Shown: positions 8,663 through 17,199 of the stretch, in pieces
Numbering within the stretch: the first letter of the stretch is position 1
Layout of the letters: the number at the start of each line of letters is the position of its first letter
NCBI GenBank assembly: GCA_016707445.1
Contig: JADJHR010000001.1
Coordinates: forward strand, 620,001-684,000
Direction of reading: 5' to 3'
Source: Rubrivivax sp.
Lineage (GTDB): Bacteria; Pseudomonadota; Gammaproteobacteria; Burkholderiales; Burkholderiaceae_C
DNA: 64,000 nt
The notes under the pieces: generated by a model
Told to the model about the DNA's origin: nothing
Seen by the model: only the letters and a program-made list of their open reading frames with translations
Database searches by the model: none
Translations under genes and position numbers: made by a program

Positions 8663-9757
8663 ATGCCGCTGTGCCAACGCTGGACCCTCACGCGCTACCT
8701 GATCGAGCAGCGGCGGCGCTTTCCGGGCGCCGGCGGCGACCTCAACGCGTTGCTCTTGGATGTCTCGCTGGCCTGCAAGGCCATCGCACGCATCGTGTCG
8801 TTCGGAGAACTGGGTGAACCCCTGGGCGCCTTGCCCGCGGCCGAAACCAGGTGCAACGTGCACGGTGAAATGCAGAAGCCGCTGGACCTGTTGTCCAACG
8901 AGATCTTCATCCGCATGAGCGAATGGAACGGTCACCTGGCCGGCCTGGCGTCGGAAGAGATGGACGCGCCCCGGCAGATTCCGGCAGCGCACCAGCGCGG
9001 CAAGTACCTGCTGGTGTTCGACCCTCTGGACGGATCGAGCAACATCGACGTCGACGTGTCGGTGGGCAGCATCTTCTCGATCCTGCGCGCGCCTGACGAC
9101 GTGGTGGCCAGCGGGCGTGACGTGATCGAGGCCGACTTCCTGCAACCCGGTGCGGCGCAGGTGGCCGCGGGCTACGCGATCTACGGCCCCAGCACGATGA
9201 TCGTGCTGAGCGTGGGCAATGGCGTGGCCGGCTTCACGCTGAACCCGAATCTGGGCGAGTTCATGCTCACGCACGCCGAAATCCGCGTGCCCGACGACAC
9301 GCACGAGTTCGCCATCAACGCCAGCAACAGTCGCTTCTGGGAGCCACCCGTCAAGCGCTACGTCGACGAATGCCTGGCCGGCCGCTCTGGGCCGCGCGGC
9401 AAGGACTTCAACACGCGCTGGATCGCCAGCCTGGTGGCCGAGGCGCACCGCATCCTGATGCGCGGCGGCGTCTTCATGTATCCGCGCGACCACAAGGACG
9501 CCGCGATGCCGGGGCGATTGCGTCTGCTCTACGAGGCCAACCCGATCGGCTTTCTGATGGAGCAGGCCGGCGGGCGCGCCAGCACCGGGCGCCAGCCGGT
9601 GCTGGGGGTCAAGCCGACGGCGTTGCACCAGCGCATCGGCCTGATCTTCGGATCGAAGAACGAGGTCGACCGCATCGAGCGCTACCACCACGAGCCCGCG
9701 TCGGCGCGCGACGACCGGGTGCCGCTGTTCGCTGCCCGCAGCCTGTTTCGGGATTGA
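8663..9757 (+). CDS. cbbF: Class I fructose-1,6-bisphosphatase
   Basis: A 364-residue class I FBPase that hydrolyses fructose 1,6-bisphosphate (and in autotrophs often sedoheptulose 1,7-bisphosphate) to regenerate the CO2 acceptor. Metal-binding motif FDPLDGSSNIDVDVSVG lies near residue 118, preceded by the Glu pair in ASEEMD. The substrate-binding GGVFMYPRDHKD and LLYEANPIGFLMEQAGG segments are intact. The first ATG at 8663 is 21 bp downstream of cbbX with a GGAG site. Operon position indicates the Calvin-cycle copy. Confidence 0.95.
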   Translation: MPLCQRWTLTRYLIEQRRRFPGAGGDLNALLLDVSLACKAIARIVSFGELGEPLGALPAAETRCNVHGEMQKPLDLLSNEIFIRMSEWNGHLAGLASEEMDAPRQIPAAHQRGKYLLVFDPLDGSSNIDVDVSVGSIFSILRAPDDVVASGRDVIEADFLQPGAAQVAAGYAIYGPSTMIVLSVGNGVAGFTLNPNLGEFMLTHAEIRVPDDTHEFAINASNSRFWEPPVKRYVDECLAGRSGPRGKDFNTRWIASLVAEAHRILMRGGVFMYPRDHKDAAMPGRLRLLYEANPIGFLMEQAGGRASTGRQPVLGVKPTALHQRIGLIFGSKNEVDRIERYHHEPASARDDRVPLFAARSLFRD

Positions 9758-9765
9758 GCCCGCCC

Positions 9766-10650
9766 ATGTCCGAACGCCACCCCATCATCGCCATCACCGG
9801 CTCTTCCGGCGCCGGAACCACCTCGGTGACGCGCACCTTCGAGAACATCTTCCGCCGCGAGGGCGTCAGCGCCGCCGTCATCGAAGGCGACAGCTTCCAC
9901 CGCTACGACCGCCTGGAAATGCGCGCGCGCCAGGCCGACGCCGAGAAGGCCGGCGATGCGCACTTCAGCCACTTCGGGCCCGAAAACAACCTGTTCGCCG
10001 AACTGGAGCAACTGTTCCGCGACTACAGCGAATGTGGCAGCGGCCGGCGCCGCAGGTACCTGCACGACATCGGCGAGGCCGCGCCCTACCGCCAGGACCC
10101 CGGCACCTTCACGCCCTGGGAAGACCTGGCCGCGGGCACCGACATGCTGTTCTACGAGGGCCTGCACGGCGCCGTGGTGACCGACGATGTCGACATCGCG
10201 CGCTACCCCGACCTGCTGATCGGTGTGGTGCCGGTCATCAACCTTGAGTGGATCCAGAAGCTGTACCGGGACAAGAACGTACGCGGCTACAGCGCCGAGG
10301 CGGTGACCGACACCATCCTGCGCCGCATGCCCGACTACGTGCACTACATCTGCCCGCAGTTCGCGCACACGCACGTCAATTTTCAGCGGGTGCCGGTGGT
10401 CGACACCAGCAATCCCTTCATCGCGCGGGACATCCCCAGTGCCGACGAAAGCCTGTGCGTGATCCGCTTCGCCAACCCCAAGGGCATTGATTTTCCGTAC
10501 CTGCTGAACATGATGGACGGCTCGTGGATGAGCCGCGCCAACACCGTGGTCGTTCCCGGCGGCAAGATGGAGCTCGCCATGCAGCTGATCTTCACGCCCT
10601 TCATCTGGCGCATGATGGAGCGGCGCACGCGCGCCAAGAGTGCGCTGTGA
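9766..10650 (+). CDS. cbbP: Phosphoribulokinase
   Basis: A 294-residue ATP-dependent kinase that makes ribulose 1,5-bisphosphate from ribulose 5-phosphate, the reaction unique to the Calvin cycle. The P-loop is GSSGAGTTSV at residues 12-21. Downstream are EGDSFHRYDR, HFSHFGPENN and the catalytic-site FYEGLHGAV and RDKNVRGYS segments of the proteobacterial, octameric class of PRK. The ATG at 9766 lies 8 bp after cbbF. The stop overlaps the cbbY GTG start. Confidence 0.96.
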   Translation: MSERHPIIAITGSSGAGTTSVTRTFENIFRREGVSAAVIEGDSFHRYDRLEMRARQADAEKAGDAHFSHFGPENNLFAELEQLFRDYSECGSGRRRRYLHDIGEAAPYRQDPGTFTPWEDLAAGTDMLFYEGLHGAVVTDDVDIARYPDLLIGVVPVINLEWIQKLYRDKNVRGYSAEAVTDTILRRMPDYVHYICPQFAHTHVNFQRVPVVDTSNPFIARDIPSADESLCVIRFANPKGIDFPYLLNMMDGSWMSRANTVVVPGGKMELAMQLIFTPFIWRMMERRTRAKSAL

Positions 10651-11423
10651 CGCTGCAGGCCCTGCTGTGGGACGTGGACGGCACGCTGGCCGAAACCGAG
10701 CGTGACGGGCACCGCGTGGCCTTCAACCAGGCTTTCGAATCACTTGGCCTGTCGTGGCGTTGGGACGAAGTGCACTACGGCCGCCTGCTGGCGGTGTCCG
10801 GCGGGCGCGAGCGGCTGCTGCACGACATGAGCAGCCGCAGTGACGCACCCGCCTTGTCGCAGCAGCGCGAGACGCTGGTTGTCGAATTGCACGCCCTGAA
10901 GAATCGCTTCTATGCCGACCGTGTGGCCGCAGGTCATGTTGCGCTGCGCCCCGGCGTTGCCGATCTGATGGCCGAGTGCCGTGCTCAGGGCGTGCGACAG
11001 GCCATCACCACCACCACCAGCCGCAGCAACGTCGACGCGCTGCTCAAGACGGCCTTCGGTGGCGGCTGGGCAGAGCCCTTCGATGCCGTGGTCTGCGGCG
11101 AAGACGTGCGGTGCAAGAAGCCCGATCCTGAGGTTTTTCTGCTGGCACTGCAGCGGCTGCAGATCGGCCCGCTGGACGCGATCGCGATCGAAGACTCGCC
11201 GGGCGGTGTGGCCGCGGCGCGGGCCGCGCAGGTGCCGGTGCTGGTGACCTTGAGCAGCTACTTTCAGCAGGCCACGGTCGAGGCTGCGTTGGCGATCGGG
11301 CCGGGGCTGGGCCAGCGTCGCGGCTGGCGCCCGGCGCTGGTCGATGAGGGCCCGGGCCGCGTTACGTTGGACGATCTGTTGCAGTGGCGCGAACGGGCCG
11401 ACTCGGTGTCACAGCACGCCTGA
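10647..11423 (+). CDS. cbbY: CbbY, HAD-family xylulose-1,5-bisphosphate phosphatase
   Basis: A 258-residue haloacid-dehalogenase superfamily phosphatase. Motif I is DVDGTLAETE near residue 9, motif II is the TTTTSRSN segment, motif III Lys lies in CKKPDPEVF, and motif IV is EDSPGGVAAA. CbbY enzymes remove xylulose 1,5-bisphosphate, an inhibitory RuBisCO misfire product. The start is a GTG at 10647 overlapping the cbbP stop (GTGA), so it is probably translationally coupled. It is the last gene of the operon, before the hairpin at 11455-11484. Confidence 0.92.
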   Translation: MTLQALLWDVDGTLAETERDGHRVAFNQAFESLGLSWRWDEVHYGRLLAVSGGRERLLHDMSSRSDAPALSQQRETLVVELHALKNRFYADRVAAGHVALRPGVADLMAECRAQGVRQAITTTTSRSNVDALLKTAFGGGWAEPFDAVVCGEDVRCKKPDPEVFLLALQRLQIGPLDAIAIEDSPGGVAAARAAQVPVLVTLSSYFQQATVEAALAIGPGLGQRRGWRPALVDEGPGRVTLDDLLQWRERADSVSQHA

Positions 11424-11454
11424 ACCGCGACCCACGCGAAGCACTCACCAAAGC

Positions 11455-11484
11455 AAAGGGCCACCGTTTCAAGGGTGGCCCTTT
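11455..11484 (+). terminator. Hairpin closing the cbb operon
   Basis: A perfect 11-bp stem, AAAGGGCCACC paired with GGTGGCCCTTT, with an 8-base loop, starts 31 bases after the cbbY stop. The stem ends in TTT but no longer T-run follows, so it is a good but not ideal intrinsic terminator. The flanking A's would give some U's in either direction. Confidence 0.7.
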
Positions 11485-11606
11485 CGGCTACCGGACAGGG
11501 CTCGAAGGCCCTGACGGGTGCTGGCGCCGGGTACGGGTTCCGGTGTTCCGCCCAATGTGCGGTCGGTTGTCGTCAGTGACAAACGGCATTGTGGCCATGC
11601 GCCGAC

Positions 11607-11620
11607 GACACGATCGTGTC
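11607..11620. promoter_or_regulatory. 14-bp perfect palindrome GACACGATCGTGTC
   Basis: This palindrome lies between the convergent 3' ends of cbbY and purU, where no start codon needs a promoter. It may be a protein-binding site or part of a transcript 3' structure. The arms AACGGCA (11582-11588) and TGCCGTT (11635-11641) flank it and could form a longer interrupted hairpin. Function is unknown. Confidence 0.35.
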
Positions 11621-11657
11621 AATTGATGGTCGTTTGCCGTTCAATCGCGGGCATCGA

Positions 11658-12507
11658 TCAGCGGAACACCACCGTCTTGTGCCCGTTGACCAGCACCCGG
11701 TGCTGGGCGTGCCAGGTGACCGCGCGCGCCAGCACGGCGCATTCGATGTCGCGGCCGATGTGGGTCAGCTGGTCGGGCGTGCAGGCATGGTCCACGCGTG
11801 CGATGTCCTGTTCGATGATCGGCCCTTCATCGAGGTCGGCGGTCACGTAGTGCGCCGTGGCGCCGATGATCTTGACGCCGCGGTCATGCGCCTGGTGGTA
11901 GGGCTTGGCGCCCTTGAAGCTGGGCAGGAAGCTGTGATGGATGTTGATCGCGCGGCCTGCCAGCGCACGGCACAGGTCGTTGCGACAGCACCTGCATGTA
12001 GCGCGCCAGCACCACCAGTTCGGCCTGCTCCTGCTCGACGACCTCGAGCAGCCGTGCTTCGGCCTGCGGCTTGGTCGCGCCGCTGACCGGGATGTGATGG
12101 AACGCAATGTCGTAGCTGGCCGCCAGCTGGTAGAAGTCGCGGTGGTTCGACACCACGGCACAGATGTCGAGCGGCAGCAACTGGCTCTTGTAGCGAAACA
12201 GCAGATCGTTCAGGCAGTGTCCCAGCTTGCTGACCAGCAGCACCGTGCGCAGCCGGGCATGGGCCTCGTGCAACTGCCACTTCATCTGCATGCCGGTGGC
12301 CAGCGTGCCGACCGCGTCACGCATGCCGGCCCACTGCGATTCGGGCAGATCGAACTGCACGCGCATGAAGAACTGCCCGGTGCTCTGGTCGTTGAACTGC
12401 GCGGCGTCGGTGATGTTGCCGCCGCGCTCGGCCAGCGCGCCCGTGACGGCATGCACGATGCCGGTGCGGTCGGGGCCGGACAGGGTGAGGATCAGGGCGT
12501 CTGGCAT
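11658..12507 (-). pseudogene. purU: Formyltetrahydrofolate deformylase with a single-base frameshift
   Basis: PurU hydrolyses 10-formyl-THF to THF and formate, feeding formate to purine synthesis and balancing one-carbon pools. The first part, from the ATG at 12507, has the N-terminal ACT domain (LILTLSGPDRTGIVHAVTGALAERGGNI) and runs in one frame to ARYMQVLS. The remainder, DLCRALAGRAINIHHSFLPSFKGAKPYHQA and GATAHYVTADLDEGPII with the catalytic Asn/His/Asp of the formyltransferase fold, is in another frame. Removing one base near 11982 (TCG-C-AACGACCTG on the coding strand) joins them perfectly. Both halves look fully conserved, so this is either a very recent mutation or a sequencing error. 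Confidence 0.88.
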
Positions 12508-12593
12508 GGGGCGGGCATTCGCGGTGCAGGAAGGGGCGCGCATTGTCGCCGGCCACGAAGGCCTTGCAACGCCCCAGAGGGCGCCGCGCCTGT

Positions 12594-13210
12594 TCAGTCC
12601 ACCGTGACGTTTGCGGCCTTGACGATCGGCGCGTTCTTCGCCAGGTCGGACTTCACCAGTGCGCCGAACTCTGCTGCCGTGCCACCCGCGGGCTCCAGGC
12701 TCATCGACACCAGTTTGGTGCGAATCTCAGGCAACGCGAGCATGCGCAGGAGCTCGGCGTTGAGCTTGTCGACCACCGGCTTCGGCGTGCCCTTTGGCGC
12801 CACGATGCCGTACCACGTGCCGGTCTCGAAGCCGGGCAATGCCGATTCGGCGAGGGTCGGCACGTCGGGCAATGCCGTGACGCGGTGCGTGGACGATACG
12901 GCCAGCGCCTTCAGCCTGCCGCTCTTGACGAAGGGGACCAGCGTCACCAGGTTGTCGAATTGCGAATCGACCACACCGCCCAACAAATCGGTGGTGGCAG
13001 GTGCGCTGCCCTTGTAGGGAATCTGCGCGATGTCGACACCAGCGGCCACGCTGAAGTTCACGCCGCCCAGCTGCTGGGCGGTGCCGGTTCCGTCATTGCC
13101 CGTCGTGATCTTCCCGGGAGAGCGCTGCGGCGAACGCCAGGCCAAAGGCGGTGCGACGGGCAGGCCTCGGGTTCTTCACGGGGATGAGTTCGGCGGGCTT
13201 GCGTTTGCGT
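12594..13210 (-). pseudogene. Remnant of a TctC (Bug) family binding protein
   Basis: From about 13120 down to the stop at 12594 the frame reads as the C-terminal half of a tripartite tricarboxylate transporter receptor: GKITTGNDGTGTAQQLGG, VDIAQIPYKGSAPATTDLLGG, DVPTLAESALPGFETGTWYGIVAPKG. No signal peptide or N-terminal lobe precedes it. Upstream of 13145 the sequence is scrambled, although another frame still gives KPAELIPVKNP-like text of the family. It directly follows an intact TctC gene in the same orientation, so it is probably the decayed second copy of a tandem pair. Confidence 0.72.
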
Positions 13211-13235
13211 GGGGATCTGGGTCTTCAGCGTGCGC

Positions 13236-14246
13236 TCAATCGATCCTGGCGCCGGCATCTTTGACCACCTTTGCCCAGCGCGTGGTTTCGCTCTGCAGGT
13301 AGCGGCTGAAAGTCTCGGGCGAACCCGGCATTGGCGTCACGCCCATGCCAACCAGCTGGGCTTGGAATGCGGGCTCGTTGAGTGCCTTGACCATTTCGCC
13401 ATTCAGCTTGCCGATGATGGCCGACAGCGTGCCCTGTGGTGCCAGCAGGCCGAACCAGACCAGCATGTCGAAGCCCGGCAAGGTGTCGGCGATGGGCGGG
13501 ATGTCGGGGGCCGCGGCGGAGTGCTTGATGCTCGACACCCCGAGCACCCGGACACGGCCACTCTTGACCTGCGGCAGCACCGCCGGCATCTGGTCGAAGA
13601 GCATCGTCACCTGGCCGCCCATCATCTCCTGCAGCGCCGGTGCGCCGCCCTTGTAGGGCACGTGAACGATGTTCAGGCCGGCCGCAGACTTGAGCATCTC
13701 GGCGGCCAGGTGGCTCGACGTGCCATTGCCGTTGGATGCGTAGTTCAGCTTGCCCGGGTTGGACTTGGCATAGGCGATGAACTCAGCCAGGTTGGTGGCC
13801 GGCACCGAAGGATTCACCACCAGCAGATTGGGCACGCCGCCGTACAGGCCGATCGGCGCCAGGTCCTTCAGCGGGTCGAACGGCATCTTGGAATACAGCG
13901 CCGGATTGATCGCGAGCCCGATCGGTCCCATCAGGATGGTGTAGCCATCGGGCTCGGCCTTGGCGACGAGGTCCATGCCCACGTTGCCGCCGGCACCCGG
14001 GCGGTTGTCGACCACGATCGGCTGGCCGATCGATTGCGACATGCGGTCGGCCAGCAGGCGCGCCAGGATGCTGGTGGTGCCTCCGGCTGCAAACGGCACG
14101 ATCAGCCTGATCGGCTTGGTCGGGTAAGCGGGTTGCGCCAGTACAGTGCTGCCCATCAGCATGCTGCTGACCACGGCGACTGTGCCGAGCATGGCGACGG
14201 CGCGCCGCCTGACTGGGGTTGTTGCAACAGTTGGAATGACGGACAT
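13236..14246 (-). CDS. TctC (Bug) family solute-binding protein
   Basis: A 336-residue periplasmic binding protein of the tripartite tricarboxylate transporter/Bug family. The N-terminal stretch ending VVSSMLMGSTVLAQPAYPTKPIRLIVPFAAGG contains a signal peptide (after a basic n-region) and the family's first strand. Further signatures are ADGYT-like EPDGYTILMGPIGLAINPALY, HVPYKGGAPALQEMMGGQV and DIPPIADTLPGFDMLVWFGLLAPQG. The ATG at 14246 has AGGAGCCA upstream. It is the last intact gene of the GntR/dehydrogenase/enolase operon. No TctA/TctB membrane partners are in the window, so it probably acts with a shared or unlinked permease or as a sensor. Confidence 0.9.
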   Translation of the reverse strand: MSVIPTVATTPVRRRAVAMLGTVAVVSSMLMGSTVLAQPAYPTKPIRLIVPFAAGGTTSILARLLADRMSQSIGQPIVVDNRPGAGGNVGMDLVAKAEPDGYTILMGPIGLAINPALYSKMPFDPLKDLAPIGLYGGVPNLLVVNPSVPATNLAEFIAYAKSNPGKLNYASNGNGTSSHLAAEMLKSAAGLNIVHVPYKGGAPALQEMMGGQVTMLFDQMPAVLPQVKSGRVRVLGVSSIKHSAAAPDIPPIADTLPGFDMLVWFGLLAPQGTLSAIIGKLNGEMVKALNEPAFQAQLVGMGVTPMPGSPETFSRYLQSETTRWAKVVKDAGARID

Positions 14247-14287
14247 CGAATGGCTCCTGGAGGGATCGGGCAGAAGGGAGTGGCCGT

Positions 14288-15454
14288 TCAGGCCACGGTA
14301 TGGCGGTCGACGAAGTCCTGACGAATCGTGACACCCAGGCCAGGCCGGTCGGCGATCTCGACCATGCCCTGATGCACGCTGAACTGTTCTTCGGCCAGTT
14401 CCTGCAGCAGCGGGTTGGCACCGACCGAGTACTCCAGCAACCAGCCTGCCGGCGACGCGGCAGCCACATGCATGCCGGCGGCGAAGGCCAGCGCGCCGGT
14501 CCACAAATGGGGCGCCAGCTTGATGTTCCATGCCGAGGCGATGGCGCCGATGCGCATGGCCTCGGTGATGCCGCCGCAGATCGCCAGGTCAGGCTGGAAC
14601 ACATCGGCCGCCCGAAGCTCGGCCAGGTCGCGGAAATCGAAGCGGTTGAACTCGCTCTCGCCGGTGGCGATCGGAATCGCCGTGGCGGCGCGCACCTCGG
14701 CCATGCCGCGTTTGTCGTCGGCTGTGACCGGCTCTTCGAACCACAGCAGATTGCAATCTTCCACCAGTCTGCAGAAGCGCTTGGCCTCGGCGACGGTGTA
14801 GGTGCCATGCGCATCACAGGCCAGCCCGATGTTCGGGCCCAGCGCTTCACGCGCCGCCTTGACACGCCGGGCCGAATGGATGGGGTCGCCGTCGATCACG
14901 CCGACCCGCATCTTCACGGCGCCGAAGCCACCCTTGTCGATGTAGCCCAGCAACTGGTCGCCGATGTGTTCGGCATCGGCCCAGCCCCCCGAGGCATAGG
15001 CAGGCATGCGCTCTGCCTTGCGACCGCCCAGCAGGCGCCATACCGGTGCGTTCAGATGCTTGCCCAGCAGGTCCCACAGCGCCAGGTCGATGCCGCTGAT
15101 GGCCGACACCGATACGCCGCGCCGGCCCAGGATGGGGAATACGTGGCCTTGTGTCAGCGCGTAGTGGCCGCGACAGCCGCTGTACATCAGCTCTGACAGG
15201 CGGCTGATGTCGCGCGGGTCTTCACCGACCAGTGCCGGCCCGAACTTCTGGTTGATGATCGCCACCAGCCCGCGGCTGTTGCCTTCGCTGCCGACCTCTT
15301 CCTTGGCCTCGCCCCAGCCGACGATGCCGCACTCGGTCTCGATGCGCACCAGCACCGAGTCGAAGGATGCGACCCGGCCGAAATCGGACACATGCTGCTT
15401 GTCCTCGGGGATCGGAACGTGCAACCAGCGCGCATGGATGTTCTTGATCTTCAT
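14288..15454 (-). CDS. Mandelate racemase/enolase superfamily protein (acid-sugar dehydratase-like)
   Basis: A 388-residue enolase-superfamily enzyme. The lid domain comes first (residues 1 to about 130, ending SAISGIDLALWDLLGKHLNAPVWRLLGG), then the barrel with VKMRVG (the K-x-K/R base motif), the metal ligands in CDAHGTY, WFEEP and ATGESE, and APHLWTGALA with the general His/acid region. Members typically dehydrate or epimerise acid sugars; the exact substrate cannot be read here. The start overlaps the dehydrogenase stop by ATGA. Context with a 2-hydroxyacid dehydrogenase, a GntR regulator and TctC suggests uptake and catabolism of a sugar acid. Confidence 0.85.
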   Translation of the reverse strand: MKIKNIHARWLHVPIPEDKQHVSDFGRVASFDSVLVRIETECGIVGWGEAKEEVGSEGNSRGLVAIINQKFGPALVGEDPRDISRLSELMYSGCRGHYALTQGHVFPILGRRGVSVSAISGIDLALWDLLGKHLNAPVWRLLGGRKAERMPAYASGGWADAEHIGDQLLGYIDKGGFGAVKMRVGVIDGDPIHSARRVKAAREALGPNIGLACDAHGTYTVAEAKRFCRLVEDCNLLWFEEPVTADDKRGMAEVRAATAIPIATGESEFNRFDFRDLAELRAADVFQPDLAICGGITEAMRIGAIASAWNIKLAPHLWTGALAFAAGMHVAAASPAGWLLEYSVGANPLLQELAEEQFSVHQGMVEIADRPGLGVTIRQDFVDRHTVA

Positions 15455-16452
15455 GATGGTGTCTCCAGACTTGCCCAGCGCGCGAGGATGGCGGCGCGCG
15501 CCTGCGGGTTCACCAGGTGTTGCGGCAGATGTCCGGCCTGCATCTGGCGCAGCTGTGCGGCCACGCCCTGGCTCATGCGCTTCATGCTTTCGCGCGTGAT
15601 ACCCGCCAGATGCGGCGACAGCAGCACCTGAGGCATCAGGCGCAGCGCAGAGTCCTCAGGCAGGGGCTGCACGGCGAAGACGTCGAGCGCCGCGCCGGCC
15701 AGGCGGCCACTTTGCAGCGCTGCGACGAGTGCGGTCTCGCAAACGACAGGTCCGCGCGCGACATTGATCAGGCAGGCGCCGGGCTTGAGCAACGCCAGTT
15801 GCCGGGCACCGATCAGCCCGCGCGTGGTTTCGGTCAGAGGACAGGCCAGTACCAGGTAGTCGGCCAGCGGCAGGGCGTGCTCCAGCGGCAGATGGCGAAT
15901 GACGGCATCGTCGGCTGGGGTTGTCGTGCGCCGGACGCCGACGACCGACATGCCGAAACCCGCAACGCAGATGCGCGCCAACGCCTGGCCGACCGCACCC
16001 ATGCCGACGATCACCACTGTCTTGCCGCTGAGGTCTGTGGCATCGTCGGCATACCCACGGGCATGGCTCCAGTTGCCTGCATGCAGCGCGGCATTGATCT
16101 GAGGCAGCCGGCGCGCCAGCGCCAGCATCTGGCCGATCGCGTATTCGGCCACGCTCGGCGCATTTACTGCGGGCACGTTGGCGACCGCCACGCCATGGCG
16201 ACTTGCCGCATCGACCGGAATCATGTCGACGCCGGCGCCATGCCGTACCACGGCGCGCAAGCGGGGCGTCTCGGCAAACAGCTCGGGTGGCAGCGGTGCG
16301 CGCACGACGACGAAGCTGGCCTCGCGCGCTTCGCGGCGCAAGCTCATGCCATCGGTGGCGCTGGCCAGACGAAGGTCGAAATCATCCGCCAGATCGGCCC
16401 TTATGGCATCGTCGATCGGATTGGTCAAAAGGACCATGGGGCGCGCGTTCAC
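15451..16452 (-). CDS. D-isomer-specific 2-hydroxyacid dehydrogenase family protein
   Basis: A 333-residue NAD(P)-dependent dehydrogenase. The nucleotide-binding motif is VGMGAVGQALARI about residues 150-165. The catalytic Arg is in INVARGPVV, the Glu in the following segment and His in LLSPHLAGIT. Family members reduce 2-oxo acids or oxidise D-2-hydroxyacids. The start is taken as the GTG at 16452, which overlaps the regulator stop (GTGA); an in-frame ATG at 16437 is the alternative. It is the second gene of the GntR-led operon and its stop overlaps the enolase-family start, so the three are translationally coupled. Confidence 0.88.
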   Translation of the reverse strand: MNARPMVLLTNPIDDAIRADLADDFDLRLASATDGMSLRREAREASFVVVRAPLPPELFAETPRLRAVVRHGAGVDMIPVDAASRHGVAVANVPAVNAPSVAEYAIGQMLALARRLPQINAALHAGNWSHARGYADDATDLSGKTVVIVGMGAVGQALARICVAGFGMSVVGVRRTTTPADDAVIRHLPLEHALPLADYLVLACPLTETTRGLIGARQLALLKPGACLINVARGPVVCETALVAALQSGRLAGAALDVFAVQPLPEDSALRLMPQVLLSPHLAGITRESMKRMSQGVAAQLRQMQAGHLPQHLVNPQARAAILARWASLETPS

Positions 16453-17168
16453 GGCTTCAGGCCACCCTGGGTCGCGGATGTCAAATGCGCCATCCAGTAG
16501 CGCTCGACGTTGCCAAGGTGTTTGCCCAGCACGCCCAGTGCCCGATCGACATCCCCGGCTGCCACGGCGTGTCGCAGGGCGGTGTGTTGCGCCAATGACC
16601 GCTTGGCGTTGGCCGGCACGCTGAAATAGCGTTCGCGACGTGCACGCGACGCCAACCAGAAAGAATTGGCCGCGCGCTGGATCAGCTTGTTGCCGCTGGC
16701 GGCGCACAGCGCCATGTGAAATTCGGCGTCCTGCTCGCTCAGCGACTGGCCGGATGCCAGTCGCGCACGGGATCGTTCGAGCACGGCGTCGATGCGCGCC
16801 AGATCGGCGTCGGTACGCCGGCTGCAGGCCAATGCGGTCGATTGCATTTCCAGCATCGATCGAAATTCGTTCAGATCCTTCACGTCGGCCGCCGACACCG
16901 GCATGCCAAGATCGGACTGCAGCACCAGCATGTCGACCGAAGCCTCGCGCTCGACGTCACGCAGGAAGATGCCGGATTGCGGCCGCCGCTCGATGACGCG
17001 CATCGCTTCCAGCGCCGACAAGGCTTCGCGCAGGATTCCCCGACTGACACCGAAGCGCTCGGCGAGCTCACGTTCGGACGGCATGCGATCACCAGCCTCA
17101 TAGCCGCGATCGCGAATGAAGGGCAGCATGCGGGACAGCACGCCGGATGTGTCTGGGGCAGTGATCAC
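16449..17168 (-). CDS. GntR (FadR/FCD subfamily) transcriptional regulator
   Basis: A regulator of about 239 residues. The winged helix is GYEAGDRMPSERELAERFGVSRGILREALSALEAMRVIERRPQSGIFL, and the C-terminal FCD ligand domain is all helical, with DxxFHMALCAASGN and H-rich metal-ligand positions (HTALRHAVAAGD). It heads the operon with the dehydrogenase, enolase and TctC genes and very likely represses it until the sugar acid or a metabolite binds. The GTG at 17168 is chosen; the frame opens further upstream to a TTG at 17186, but that codon lies inside an operator. The ribosome-binding site is poor, so translation may be leaderless or start elsewhere. Confidence 0.88.
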   Translation of the reverse strand: MITAPDTSGVLSRMLPFIRDRGYEAGDRMPSERELAERFGVSRGILREALSALEAMRVIERRPQSGIFLRDVEREASVDMLVLQSDLGMPVSAADVKDLNEFRSMLEMQSTALACSRRTDADLARIDAVLERSRARLASGQSLSEQDAEFHMALCAASGNKLIQRAANSFWLASRARRERYFSVPANAKRSLAQHTALRHAVAAGDVDRALGVLGKHLGNVERYWMAHLTSATQGGLKP

Positions 17169-17174
17169 GAAAAT

Positions 17175-17199
17175 TGGTAAGACCAAACTGGTCCGACCA
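17175..17199. promoter_or_regulatory. Two tandem GntR/FadR-type operators (TGGT-N3-ACCA)
   Basis: Immediately upstream of the regulator are TGGT-AAG-ACCA (17175-17185) and TGGT-CCG-ACCA (17189-17199), centred 14 bp apart. Both are exact matches to the TGGT-N3-ACCA consensus used by FadR/PdhR-type GntR proteins. Their outer flanks (AATT ... AATT) extend the pair into a larger palindrome. The position at the operon head indicates autoregulation. The sites are read directly; the binding protein is inferred. Confidence 0.75.

Noticed and set aside
12594..14246. Possible mobile element around the TctC remnant
   Set aside because: No transposase, terminal repeats or target duplications were seen; gene decay after duplication explains the remnant.
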